A program made the translations under genes and the position numbers. Below, piece by piece: positions 1 through 6,624 of a stretch of 11,510 nt of DNA (within the stretch, counting starts at the first letter, position 1; each line of letters begins with the position of its first letter). The DNA comes from DAIRVC01 sp036803025. Lineage in GTDB: Bacteria; Chloroflexota; Anaerolineae; Anaerolineales; E44-bin32. The notes beneath the pieces are model-generated. The model was not told the DNA's origin. It worked only from the letters and a program-made list of their open reading frames with translations, and did not search any database. The stretch covers positions 1 through 11,510 of the forward strand of contig DAIRVC010000080.1 of the NCBI GenBank assembly GCA_036803025.1, read 5' to 3'.

Positions 1-624
1 TCCGGCGCGGGGGGTGGAGCGGCGGCCTCCGCGCCCGGGCTGGCCGGCGCGCTCCCCTGGATTGCGCTGGCCGTTGGCGCGCCGATCCTGGCCGCGGGCC
101 TCTTGATCGGCGCGTGGCTTCTCACGCGCGAGCCGCCCACCCCCGCGCCCACCGTGACCGTCGCCGCGCCCCTTCCACCGGCGGCCAGCCCCACTGCCGC
201 GGCCGCGACCCGCACGCCGTCGCCCGGCCCGGCCAGCCCGACCTTGACTCCCAGCCCGACGGCGACGCCGACCCCGACCCTGGCGCCGCCGGCAGTGTTT
301 GCGCCGATGGACGTCAACTGCCGCGACTATTCCGGTTCCCTGGGCCGCATCATTGGAACGTTCCGGGCCGAGTCGACGGCGCCGATCGAGGGGCGCAACG
401 AGGACTCGACCTGGTGGTGGATCCCCAACCCGGATTGGATGGGGCACTGCTGGGTGTGGGCCGGCGCGGTCGAAGAGAGCGGCGATCTGAGCGCCATCCC
501 TCTCATCCGCCTGCCCTCACCGACACCGCCGGGATGTTGGGTGATCTCGCAGACGCAGTCCGGTACGGTTTGTGTTGTCCCCTGCCCGGCTAACGCCTAC
601 CCCGGAGGGGCTTGCAGTCCGTGA
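1..624 (+). CDS. Membrane-anchored protein with external SH3-like domain (5' end missing)
   Basis: The reading frame is open from base 1, so the gene begins upstream. The visible 207 residues start with a Gly/Ala/Ser linker, then a single hydrophobic segment (about residues 18-41, beginning LPWIALAV) followed by a charged TREP stop-transfer. Next comes a long Pro/Thr/Ser/Ala linker (about 44-96) and a compact domain from about residue 97. That domain resembles bacterial SH3-like modules found in secreted proteins (IEGRNEDSTWWW, then CWVWAG and a Leu/Ile/Pro-rich end). A short Cys-rich tail (CVVPCPANAYPGGACSP) ends the protein. The inferred topology is N-terminus inside and C-terminus outside. 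The missing N-terminal part could be a signalling or enzymatic domain; nothing here identifies it. The next gene starts 77 nt downstream on the same strand and is also an envelope protein, so the two may be cotranscribed. The domain assignment is from pattern recognition only. Confidence 0.75.
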   Translation, partial: SGAGGGAAASAPGLAGALPWIALAVGAPILAAGLLIGAWLLTREPPTPAPTVTVAAPLPPAASPTAAAATRTPSPGPASPTLTPSPTATPTPTLAPPAVFAPMDVNCRDYSGSLGRIIGTFRAESTAPIEGRNEDSTWWWIPNPDWMGHCWVWAGAVEESGDLSAIPLIRLPSPTPPGCWVISQTQSGTVCVVPCPANAYPGGACSP

Positions 625-692
625 TCCTGAGGACCCGCTGGCGAAGCCCGATGGGTCGGCAGGAGTTCGAGGCTCTTGACACCTGACGAGAC

Positions 693-698
693 GAGGGA
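693..698 (+). promoter_or_regulatory. Ribosome binding site of the FN3/SdrD-B lipoprotein
   Basis: GAGGGA lies 3 nt upstream of the ATG at 702, or about 5 nt counting from its GAGG core. It supports this ATG as the start, which also gives a clean lipoprotein signal peptide. Confidence 0.6.
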
Positions 699-701
699 GA
701 C

Positions 702-2036
702 ATGAAGAAGAGCATCGTGCTGATCTTTGCTGCGCTCATGATGGCTGTCCTGCTGGCGGCCTGCGGCGGCCCGTCGGTCTGTCCGACCGCTGAGCTGGTC
801 GCTCCCATCCTGGCGGCGCCATCCAACGGGGCGGTCGTGACCGAGCTCTCCCCGTCCCTGACCTGGGCCTACCCGGCCAATTGCGTGCCGGAAGGCTACC
901 GCATCGACCTCGCGGTGACGCCCGACTTCTCCGACACCAGTCTGAGCGGAGGCACCGGCGACTCGTCGACGACCTGGGGTCCGGGCGAGCCGCTAAGGGA
1001 CTGCACCGAATACTACTGGCGTGTCGCGCCGATCAACGGCACCACCCTGGGGCCGTTCTCGGCTCCCTGGTCGTTCAAGGTCGACGCGGCCGGGACGTGC
1101 AGCCCGCCAGTCCCGCCGAGTTCGATCGGCGGCATGGTCTGGCACGATCTGTGTGCCATACCCTACGCCTCGGGCTCGCCGCTTGAACCCGGCTGTGTGA
1201 ACATCGAAGGCGTGGATGGCGGGCCAGTTCCCGCAGCCAACGGCATTCTCGAACCGGGCGAGCCGGGTTTCGAAGGCGTGCAGGTCGATCTCGGCGCCGG
1301 CGCTTGTCCGTCGACCGGCCTGGCAACCGCCTTCACCGGTCCCGACGGCCTGTACTCCTTCCCGGAGGTGGCCCCCGGCGATTACTGCGTCTCGGTCGAC
1401 GCCCTCAACGCGGTCAACTCCGCAATCCTGATCCCGGGAGGCTGGTCGTACCCGATCCGCGATGTGGAGCCGGTCACGGCTGAGGTCAGCCTGGGAGCCG
1501 GAGAATCGGCCAGCGACGTCAACTTCGGGTGGGACTTCCAGTTCTTGCCTGCGCCGCCGCCCATCGAGGACACGCCCACGCCCGTGGCGACCGCCACCGT
1601 TGCGGGGGCTGAGATCCTGGGCTTCATGTGGAACGACGTCTGCCACTTCTCCGCCGGCCCCAACAACTCGATCGTCCTCGGGCAGGGCTGTGTCGGGAAT
1701 CCGACCGGCGTGTGGGGCGCCAACGGAGTCTTCGACTCCGGTGAGCCGGTGTTCACCGGTGTGACCTTCCGGCTGGCCGCCGGCTCGTGCGCCAATCCCC
1801 CTTACGCCAGCGCCGCGACCAATGTCGCCGGGTACTTCGGCTTCGTCAATGTCCCGCCCGGCAACTACTGCTTGATCATGAACGCGCTCGAGTCCGGCAA
1901 CGCTAGCCGGTTGATCCCCGGCGGCTCTACGACGCACACGGAAACGGCCGGTCAGATCCTGATCCCGTTCACGATCGATCCGGGCGACACGGAATTCAAT
2001 GTGTCGATCGGCTGGGAGTTCCAGCACCTGGGCTGA
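702..2036 (+). CDS. Lipoprotein with FN3-like and two SdrD-B-like domains
   Basis: 444 residues. The N-terminus is a lipoprotein signal: two lysines, a hydrophobic core and lipobox LAAC with Cys21 as the lipidation site. Residues of about 31-131 look like a fibronectin-III/Ig-type beta-sandwich (PSNGAVV...SPSLTW...YYWRV...PWSFKV). Two homologous repeats follow, about 141-280 and 305-444. Each starts with a GxxW(H/N)D motif (W147, W310) and contains the hallmark ANGxxxxGEPxFxGVxxxLxxG, a (G/A)xYxF strand and PG(D/N)YC. This is the SdrD-B/Cna-B-like prealbumin fold known from surface proteins. A Pro/Thr linker (about 283-301) joins the repeats. A purine-rich ribosome site (GAGGGA, 693-698) precedes the ATG. 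It is probably surface-exposed and adhesive or structural; no catalytic motif is seen. It lies in a run of four envelope proteins on this strand. Confidence 0.85.
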   Translation: MKKSIVLIFAALMMAVLLAACGGPSVCPTAELVAPILAAPSNGAVVTELSPSLTWAYPANCVPEGYRIDLAVTPDFSDTSLSGGTGDSSTTWGPGEPLRDCTEYYWRVAPINGTTLGPFSAPWSFKVDAAGTCSPPVPPSSIGGMVWHDLCAIPYASGSPLEPGCVNIEGVDGGPVPAANGILEPGEPGFEGVQVDLGAGACPSTGLATAFTGPDGLYSFPEVAPGDYCVSVDALNAVNSAILIPGGWSYPIRDVEPVTAEVSLGAGESASDVNFGWDFQFLPAPPPIEDTPTPVATATVAGAEILGFMWNDVCHFSAGPNNSIVLGQGCVGNPTGVWGANGVFDSGEPVFTGVTFRLAAGSCANPPYASAATNVAGYFGFVNVPPGNYCLIMNALESGNASRLIPGGSTTHTETAGQILIPFTIDPGDTEFNVSIGWEFQHLG

Positions 2037-2107
2037 GCGGAGCCTGAGCCGGTCCGCACGACGGCGCTCGGACTTCGCCAACCTTGCACTGAGGAGATGA
2101 CAACCAC

Positions 2108-3112
2108 ATGTTGAACCGCCGCCGCTCCATCTTGGCAGCCTGCCTGGCCCTCGGCCTGGCGGTGCTCGCCTGCGAGCCGCCCAGCAGCGGTCCGAGCGCC
2201 GAGACGATCGTCGCCCTGACCGTCGAGGCGCGTCCGACACTGACCGTCGCCCCGCTGGCCGCGGCGACAACGCAGGCGCCGCCGCAGCTGCCGACGTTCA
2301 CTCCGGTCACCCCGGCTACAGCGACCTTCACCTCCCAGCCTCCGTCGATCACACCCGTGCAGGCGCCTTGCGATCGGGCCGCTTTCGTAACCGACGTGAC
2401 CGTCCCGGATGGATCCGACTTCCATGCCGGCGACACGCTCACCAAGACCTGGCGGCTGCGCAATAACGGCACCTGCACCTGGACCTCTGGCTACTCGCTC
2501 ATCTTCGACCATGGGGACGCCATGGGTGCACCGGCCTCCCAGCAGCTGACGACCGGCACGGTCGCGCCCGGGCAGTCGATCGATGTCTCGGTCAACCTGA
2601 CCGCGCCCGGCTCCGTGGGCACCTATCGCGGCTACTTCCTGCTGCGCAACCCGTCCGGAGCGGTCTTCGGGATCGGGGCCAATGCTGACGTTGCCTTCTG
2701 GGTCGAGATCGAGGTCGTCCCGCTGGTCCTTGAGATCGTCCCGTTCCCGGTCGTGACTGCCTTCTTCATATTCCACTCGTCAGGAAGCGATGTGACCGTG
2801 GCGGACGAACAGTGCTTCGACCTGGACGCCGGCAATACGATCTCGTGTGGAAATGCGGGAGCCGACTTCCAGTACGAGGCCTTCCTGCTCAACCACGAGT
2901 ACGATCCGGTGCAGAGCGCCAGCGTCGGCGGCTCCCACGGCGCGGCGCCGTCAAGGACCGTCTGCTCGACGGGTGGGATCACAACGGCCACCATCGACCT
3001 GGACGAGGGACCCTACTACTGCTACCGCACCGGCGAAGGGCGATGGGGATGGCTGCACCCGAGTGATCTGGACAGCACGGATATGACGTTCGGCTTCGCC
3101 ACCTACCAGTAA
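2108..3112 (+). CDS. NBR1-type Ig-like domain lipoprotein, paralogue A
   Basis: 334 residues. The signal peptide has an RRR n-region and a lipobox ending VLAC (Cys22). A Thr/Pro-rich linker covers about 30-87. Residues of about 88-203 form an Ig-like domain of the type found next to BRCA1 gene 1 (NBR1), recognisable by FxAGxxxxKTWRLRNNGTCTWT, the GTVAPGQ turn, GTYRGYFLLR and FWVEIEV. In bacteria this module is common in secreted proteins of Chloroflexota and Actinobacteria; its ligand is generally unknown. The C-terminal part (204-334) is a separate Cys-containing domain ending with YYCYRTGEGRWGWLHP, which I do not recognise. GAGGAG (2091-2096) lies 11 nt before the ATG. The upstream gene ends 71 nt earlier with no clear promoter between, and a hairpin terminator follows at 3130. 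The downstream gene carries a nearly identical Ig-like domain with a different C-terminus. Confidence 0.85.
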   Translation: MLNRRRSILAACLALGLAVLACEPPSSGPSAETIVALTVEARPTLTVAPLAAATTQAPPQLPTFTPVTPATATFTSQPPSITPVQAPCDRAAFVTDVTVPDGSDFHAGDTLTKTWRLRNNGTCTWTSGYSLIFDHGDAMGAPASQQLTTGTVAPGQSIDVSVNLTAPGSVGTYRGYFLLRNPSGAVFGIGANADVAFWVEIEVVPLVLEIVPFPVVTAFFIFHSSGSDVTVADEQCFDLDAGNTISCGNAGADFQYEAFLLNHEYDPVQSASVGGSHGAAPSRTVCSTGGITTATIDLDEGPYYCYRTGEGRWGWLHPSDLDSTDMTFGFATYQ

Positions 3113-3129
3113 CCTGCACCGGTTCGACC

Positions 3130-3151
3130 GGGCGCCCCGAAAGGGGCGCCC
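3130..3151 (+). terminator. Hairpin terminator with GAAA loop
   Basis: GGGCGCCCC, loop GAAA, GGGGCGCCC: a perfect 9-bp GC stem with a stable GNRA-type tetraloop, starting 17 nt after the stop codon of the NBR1-domain lipoprotein. The following tract (TTAGTT) is a weak U-run. It likely ends the transcript of the upstream envelope genes. A second copy of the left arm occurs at 3167-3174, so an alternative pairing is possible (see findings). Confidence 0.75.
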
Positions 3152-3195
3152 TTAGTTCCCCCCTTTGGCGCCCCGGCCACCCACCATCGGTACGC

Positions 3196-3224
3196 TTGTC
3201 CACCCGCTCAGCATGCTGTAAAGT
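3196..3224 (+). promoter_or_regulatory. Candidate sigma-70-type promoter for paralogue B
   Basis: TTGTCC (3196-3201) and TAAAGT (3219-3224) are separated by exactly 17 bp and match the -35 and -10 consensus at 4 of 6 positions each. The site lies just after the upstream terminator and would give a leader of about 80 nt before the ATG at 3314. It is a weak match in GC-rich sequence, so only a candidate. Confidence 0.35.
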
Positions 3225-3300
3225 CATTCGCGGTATCCGTCACAGGCTGGCGCGCCCGAGCGTTACGATCATGAGTGCTCAGCCTATTCGTGAGCCTCGT

Positions 3301-3305
3301 GGAGG
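3301..3305 (+). promoter_or_regulatory. Ribosome binding site that decides the start of paralogue B
   Basis: GGAGG lies 8 nt upstream of the ATG at 3314. The frame is open further back to a GTG at 3275, but that would add 13 residues in front of an otherwise normal signal peptide and has no comparable Shine-Dalgarno sequence. I therefore place the start at 3314. Confidence 0.75.
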
Positions 3306-3313
3306 CACCCCCG

Positions 3314-4312
3314 ATGCAGCAGAGAACCCGCACGCTCTTCGCCCTCATCCTTTCCCTGGCGCTGGCCGGCATGGCCTGCGCCTTCCCGTCCACCGGGACG
3401 GCGGTGCCGCAGGACACCCTGCCGCCTGAACTCCCGCCTTCGGCGACGGAGGCCCCGCCGCCGGTCATCCCGCCGACAACCGCGCCGCCGCCCTTGGTCC
3501 TGCCGACGTTCACGCCTTCGCCCACGGCGACAATTACTCCCACGGCGCAGCCGTGCGACCGGGCCGCCTTCGTCACCGACGTCACCGTCTCGGATGGGTC
3601 CGACTTCTACGCCGGCCAGACGTTCACCAAGACCTGGCGCCTGCGCAACAACGGGACATGCACGTGGACTTCAGGTTATTCGCTGATCTTCGATCACGGG
3701 GATGCGATGGGGGCCCCGGCCTCGCAACAGCTGACCACCGGGACGGTCGCGCCCGGCCAGACGATCGATATCTCGGTCAACCTGACCGCGCCCGCCTCGG
3801 TCGGCACCTACCGCGGCTATTTCCGTCTGCGCAATCCGTCCGGCGTTGTCTTCGGCATCGGCGCCAATGCCGACGTGGCTTTCTGGGTCGAGATCGAGGT
3901 CGTCTCGGCCGGAGTCACGTTGGTTCACATCATCCCGTTCATTCCCATGCTCCCGTCCGCAGATTTCTCGCTGGAGGTCGCCAATGTCCACATCTGCGGC
4001 GCGAGCCGGGTGGTCACTTTCCGGCTGGGCAATGACGACGATGTGACGTTCGAGTCCGTCCGGGTTAACATGACCGACTCGACCGCCGGCGTGTTGTACT
4101 TCGGAGATGCATCCGACAGCTTCGCCACCACGGCGTCGACCTGTACACTGACGGCCAGTGCGTTCCCGCCGGGCGGCTACCGCTACTTCTTCCATCCCAT
4201 ATCCGCCGGCTCGGTCTCTGGCAACGCGTTCTTGGCCTCGGTACGGGCCTGCTCGGCGGACGGCATGGGCGGGACGTGCGCCGAACACACGATCAACTTC
4301 GCACTGCCCTGA
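3314..4312 (+). CDS. NBR1-type Ig-like domain lipoprotein, paralogue B
   Basis: 332 residues from the ATG supported by GGAGG. The signal peptide (QQRTRTLFALILSLALAG) ends at GMAC. Cys22 is the likely lipid anchor, although Gly at -3 and Met at -2 are not the classic lipobox residues. A long Pro/Thr linker covers about 25-80. The NBR1-type Ig-like domain (about 81-196) differs from that of the upstream paralogue at only about 9 of about 116 positions (my count). The C-terminal domain (197-332) is unrelated to that of the paralogue. It looks like a beta-rich domain with several cysteines (HICGASRVVTFRLGN, STCTLTASAFPPGGYRYFF, RACSADGMGGTCAEH), and I do not recognise it. It is probably displayed on the cell surface. 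A candidate promoter lies upstream and a strong bidirectional hairpin follows the stop codon, so it may be a single-gene transcript. Confidence 0.85.
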   Translation: MQQRTRTLFALILSLALAGMACAFPSTGTAVPQDTLPPELPPSATEAPPPVIPPTTAPPPLVLPTFTPSPTATITPTAQPCDRAAFVTDVTVSDGSDFYAGQTFTKTWRLRNNGTCTWTSGYSLIFDHGDAMGAPASQQLTTGTVAPGQTIDISVNLTAPASVGTYRGYFRLRNPSGVVFGIGANADVAFWVEIEVVSAGVTLVHIIPFIPMLPSADFSLEVANVHICGASRVVTFRLGNDDDVTFESVRVNMTDSTAGVLYFGDASDSFATTASTCTLTASAFPPGGYRYFFHPISAGSVSGNAFLASVRACSADGMGGTCAEHTINFALP

Positions 4313-4327
4313 TCGCTGCGAAATGAG

Positions 4328-4356
4328 AAGCCGGGCGTCCCGAGGACGCCCGGCTT
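4328..4356 (+). terminator. Bidirectional terminator between convergent genes
   Basis: AAGCCGGGCGTCC, loop CGA, GGACGCCCGGCTT: a perfect 13-bp stem followed on the + strand by TGTGTTG. It sits between the stop of the NBR1-domain lipoprotein (4312, + strand) and the stop of the tryptophanase gene (4385, - strand). It can serve both strands, although the U-tracts are short. Confidence 0.8.
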
Positions 4357-4384
4357 TGTGTTGTCGCGGCCGGAAGCGGATCCC

Positions 4385-5761
4385 TCAGAGCGGCTCGAAG
4401 TGGGCCGTGAAATGCCGCAGCAGCTCGGGGGCATCGGTGATGCGGTAGCCGTGCAGCGAGGCGCGGCGTTGCGCGATCGCCCGCAGCGTGTCGACGACGA
4501 AGTCCATGTGCGCCTGCGTGTACATCCGGCGCGGGATCGCCAGGCGCACCAGCTCCAGCTTTGGGTGAACCATCCGGCCGGTCCTAGGGTCGGTACGGGC
4601 GAACATGACCGACCCGATCTCGCAGGCGCGGATGCCGCCCTCCAGGTAGAGTTCGACGGCAAGTGCCTGCCCGGGAAACTCAGCCGGGGTGATGTGCGGC
4701 AGGAGCCCGCCGGCATCGATGTAGACGGCGTGGCCGCCGGGCGGCTCGATGACCGGAATGCCGACCTCGATCAAACGCTCGGCCAGATAGGCCGTCTGGC
4801 CGATGCGGTAGGCCAGGTAGTCCACCTCCAGCCCCTCCCACAATCCTGTGGCGATGGCCTCCAGGTCGCGCCCGGCCAGCCCGCCGTAGGTGGGGAAGCC
4901 CTCGCGCAAGATCAATTCATTGCAGGCGCGCCGGTAAAGCTGCTCGTCATTCATGGCCAGGAAGCCGCCGATGTTCACGATGGCGTCCTTCTTGGCGCTC
5001 ATCAGCGTCCCGTCGGCCAGGGAGAAGATCTCACTGGCGATCTCGACCGGTGCCTTGTCGGCATAGCCGGGCTCGCGCAGCTTGATGAAGTACGCGTTCT
5101 CGGCGAACCGGCAGGAGTCGATGAAGAACGGGATCCCGTGTGCGTGGTAGGTCTCGCTGATCTGTCGCAGGTTCTCGAGTGAGACCGGCTGACCGCCGCC
5201 GGCGTTGTTGGTGATGGTCACCATGCCGAAGGGGATGTTGGCCGCGCCCTCGCGCTCGATGAAGGTGCGCAGGGCGCCGATATCCATGTTGCCCTTGAAC
5301 GGGTGGCGGTTGTGAGGGTCAGCCGCTTCGGCGATAACCAGGTTCTCCGGGCGGCCGCCGCGCGCCAGGATGTTGGCTTCGGTCGTGTCGAAGTGCATGT
5401 TGGAGGGCACGCGCTGGCCGGGCTTGACCAGCAGGGCGCAGAGGATATTCTCGGCCGCGCGACCCTGGTGCGTCGGGACGAAGTAGCCGAATCCGGTGAT
5501 GCTCTCGATGGCCTCCTTGAGCCGGAAGAACGACCGGGCGCCGGCGTAACTCTCATCACCCTGCATGATCGCCGACCACTGCCGGTCGCTCATCGCGCCG
5601 GTGCCCGAGTCGGTCAGCAGGTCGATGAAGATGTCTTCGGCGCGCAGCCCGAAGATGTTGAAGCCGGCGGCGCGCATGGCCGCTTGCCGCTCAGCACGGG
5701 AGATGCGGCGGATATGCTCAACGACCTTGATGCGGAAGGGCTCAGGCGGGTAGGATGGCAT
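4385..5761 (-). CDS. tnaA: Tryptophanase (PLP-dependent beta-eliminating lyase)
   Basis: 458 residues, cytosolic. It belongs to the tryptophanase/tyrosine phenol-lyase family, which eliminates the side chain of Trp or Tyr to give indole or phenol plus pyruvate and ammonia. Family signatures are complete: PPEPFRI at the N-terminus, FIDLLTDSGT (45-54), GDESYAG with the active-site Tyr72, THQGR (97-101), DSCRFAENAYFIK (215-227), MSAKKDA with PLP lysine Lys258, EGFPTYGGLAGRD (287-299) and VRLAIPRR (405-412). From recalled family knowledge, three positions separate the two activities: Asp125 (Asp in tryptophanase, Thr in the phenol-lyase), Ile382 (phenol-lyase has Arg) and His450 (phenol-lyase has Phe). 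All three are tryptophanase-like here. The length and some segments (MSDRQW, KPGQ) are closer to the phenol-lyase. The chosen ATG has GAGG 5 nt upstream; the frame extends 21 codons further without family similarity. No TnaC-like leader was seen. Confidence 0.88.
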   Translation of the reverse strand: MPSYPPEPFRIKVVEHIRRISRAERQAAMRAAGFNIFGLRAEDIFIDLLTDSGTGAMSDRQWSAIMQGDESYAGARSFFRLKEAIESITGFGYFVPTHQGRAAENILCALLVKPGQRVPSNMHFDTTEANILARGGRPENLVIAEAADPHNRHPFKGNMDIGALRTFIEREGAANIPFGMVTITNNAGGGQPVSLENLRQISETYHAHGIPFFIDSCRFAENAYFIKLREPGYADKAPVEIASEIFSLADGTLMSAKKDAIVNIGGFLAMNDEQLYRRACNELILREGFPTYGGLAGRDLEAIATGLWEGLEVDYLAYRIGQTAYLAERLIEVGIPVIEPPGGHAVYIDAGGLLPHITPAEFPGQALAVELYLEGGIRACEIGSVMFARTDPRTGRMVHPKLELVRLAIPRRMYTQAHMDFVVDTLRAIAQRRASLHGYRITDAPELLRHFTAHFEPL

Positions 5762-5766
5762 GCACG

Positions 5767-5770
5767 CCTC
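5767..5770 (-). promoter_or_regulatory. Ribosome binding site of tryptophanase
   Basis: On the minus strand GAGG lies 5 nt before the ATG at 5761. It supports that start over the longer frame beginning at 5824, whose extra 21 residues do not resemble the family N-terminus. Confidence 0.6.
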
Positions 5771-5817
5771 GTCTCGGGGTTTGCCCCAGTCTAGCACCTC
5801 CCCGGGGCGGCGCAAAG

Positions 5818-5846
5818 CAGACACAGCCTCCGGCCGGCGATATACT
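5818..5846 (+). promoter_or_regulatory. Candidate promoter of the MBL-fold hydrolase gene
   Basis: CAGACA (5818-5823) and TATACT (5841-5846) are 17 bp apart. They match the -35 consensus at 4 of 6 and the -10 consensus at 5 of 6. The inferred transcription start near 5853 gives a leader of about 38 nt. It lies in the 129-bp gap between the divergent tryptophanase and hydrolase genes. For the opposite gene I see only weak -10-like sequence (TAGACT, minus strand 5793-5788). Confidence 0.45.
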
Positions 5847-5890
5847 CAAGGTTGCTGAGTCTGTGACCGCCGGAAAGCTGTGAGGTGAAC

Positions 5891-6541
5891 GTGGCGGACG
5901 AATCGCTGTCAGTCATCAGCTTCGTGCTCGGCCCGGTCGGGACCAATGCCTACCTGATCGCCGACGCCGCCAGCGGCGCGGCGGCCGTGATCGATCCCGC
6001 CTGGGACGGGCAGGTCATTGTGGAGGAGGCCCGACGGCGAGGCTGGCGCATCCAGGGCATCTGGCTCACCCACGCGCACTTCGATCACTTCGGCGGCGCG
6101 GCGGCCGTGTATGAGGCCTTCAATGTGCCTGTGGCGCTGCATCCCGACGATCAGATGATGTGGCGCTTTCAAGGCGGCGCGGCACTCTTCGGAATCCACG
6201 AGTTCGACCCGGGTCCGGAGCCGACGCTGGCGTTGGAGCACGGCATGCATCTCCACCTGGGCAGCCATGTCCTCGAGGTCCGACACACACCCGGCCACAG
6301 CCCCGGTCACGTCATCTTCGTCGCCGACCAGGGCGGCTCCGTCTTCTGCGGGGATCTGATCTTCCAATCCGGCGTGGGTCGGACCGATCTACCCGGCGGA
6401 GATTGGGGCACGCTCCTGGCCAGCATCCAGCGCGAGATTCTGTCGCTGCCCGATAGCGCCGTGCTGTACTCCGGGCATGGGCCGGAGACGACGGTCGCCG
6501 AGGAGCGGCGCTGGAATCCGTTCCTCACTGGCGAGGTCTGA
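5891..6541 (+). CDS. MBL-fold metallo-hydrolase, glyoxalase-II-like
   Basis: 216 residues from the GTG at 5891. The metallo-beta-lactamase fold is clear. Motif THAHFDH supplies His61, His63, Asp65 and His66. HTPGHSPGH supplies His136 (and His140), CGDLIF the bridging Asp155, and SGHGPETT His196. These residues bind two metal ions. FQSGVGRTDLPGGDW is typical of the short hydroxyacylglutathione-hydrolase-like (YcbL-type) branch, which lacks the C-terminal substrate domain of true glyoxalase II. The natural substrate is therefore not fixed; a thioester is likely. The start is ambiguous: GAGGTGA (5882-5888) is well spaced for the GTG at 5891, while another in-frame GTG at 5885 lies inside that site. 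It is cytosolic and has its own candidate promoter. The next gene starts 83 nt downstream on the same strand. Confidence 0.9.
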   Translation: MADESLSVISFVLGPVGTNAYLIADAASGAAAVIDPAWDGQVIVEEARRRGWRIQGIWLTHAHFDHFGGAAAVYEAFNVPVALHPDDQMMWRFQGGAALFGIHEFDPGPEPTLALEHGMHLHLGSHVLEVRHTPGHSPGHVIFVADQGGSVFCGDLIFQSGVGRTDLPGGDWGTLLASIQREILSLPDSAVLYSGHGPETTVAEERRWNPFLTGEV

Positions 6542-6612
6542 TCGCCGGCCGGCACGCGCGACTGTAAGGTACACACCGGATGCAGTGTGGTAGCATGGAG
6601 GCAGAGAGGCAG

Positions 6613-6617
6613 GGAGG
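6613..6617 (+). promoter_or_regulatory. Ribosome binding site that decides the start of the DhaL-like gene
   Basis: GGAGG within AGGGAGGGA lies 7 nt before the ATG at 6625. The frame also contains an ATG at 6580, but that would place this purine-rich site inside the coding region and add 15 residues without similarity to the family. I use 6625. Confidence 0.7.
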
Positions 6618-6624
6618 GACCACG

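Noticed and set aside
676..681. TTGACA, a perfect -35 box just before the FN3/SdrD-B lipoprotein
   Set aside because: A -10 at 17 bp would fall on the start codon (699-704, GACATG), which is not -10-like. A usable start site would lie inside the gene.
993..2270. Long minus-strand open frame opposite the two lipoprotein genes
   Set aside because: It is Arg-rich and low in hydrophobic residues, typical of the antisense of a GC-rich gene. The + strand genes there have signal peptides, known domains and ribosome sites.
5762..5890. TnaC-like leader peptide upstream of tryptophanase
   Set aside because: The minus-strand leader of this gap is short, and I found no small ORF with a Trp codon and rho-type region like that of enteric tna operons.
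6568..6596. Possible promoter before the DhaL-like gene (TAGCAT at 6591-6596)
   Set aside because: The -10 match is 4 of 6 and there is no acceptable -35 at 16-18 bp; cotranscription with the hydrolase gene is simpler.
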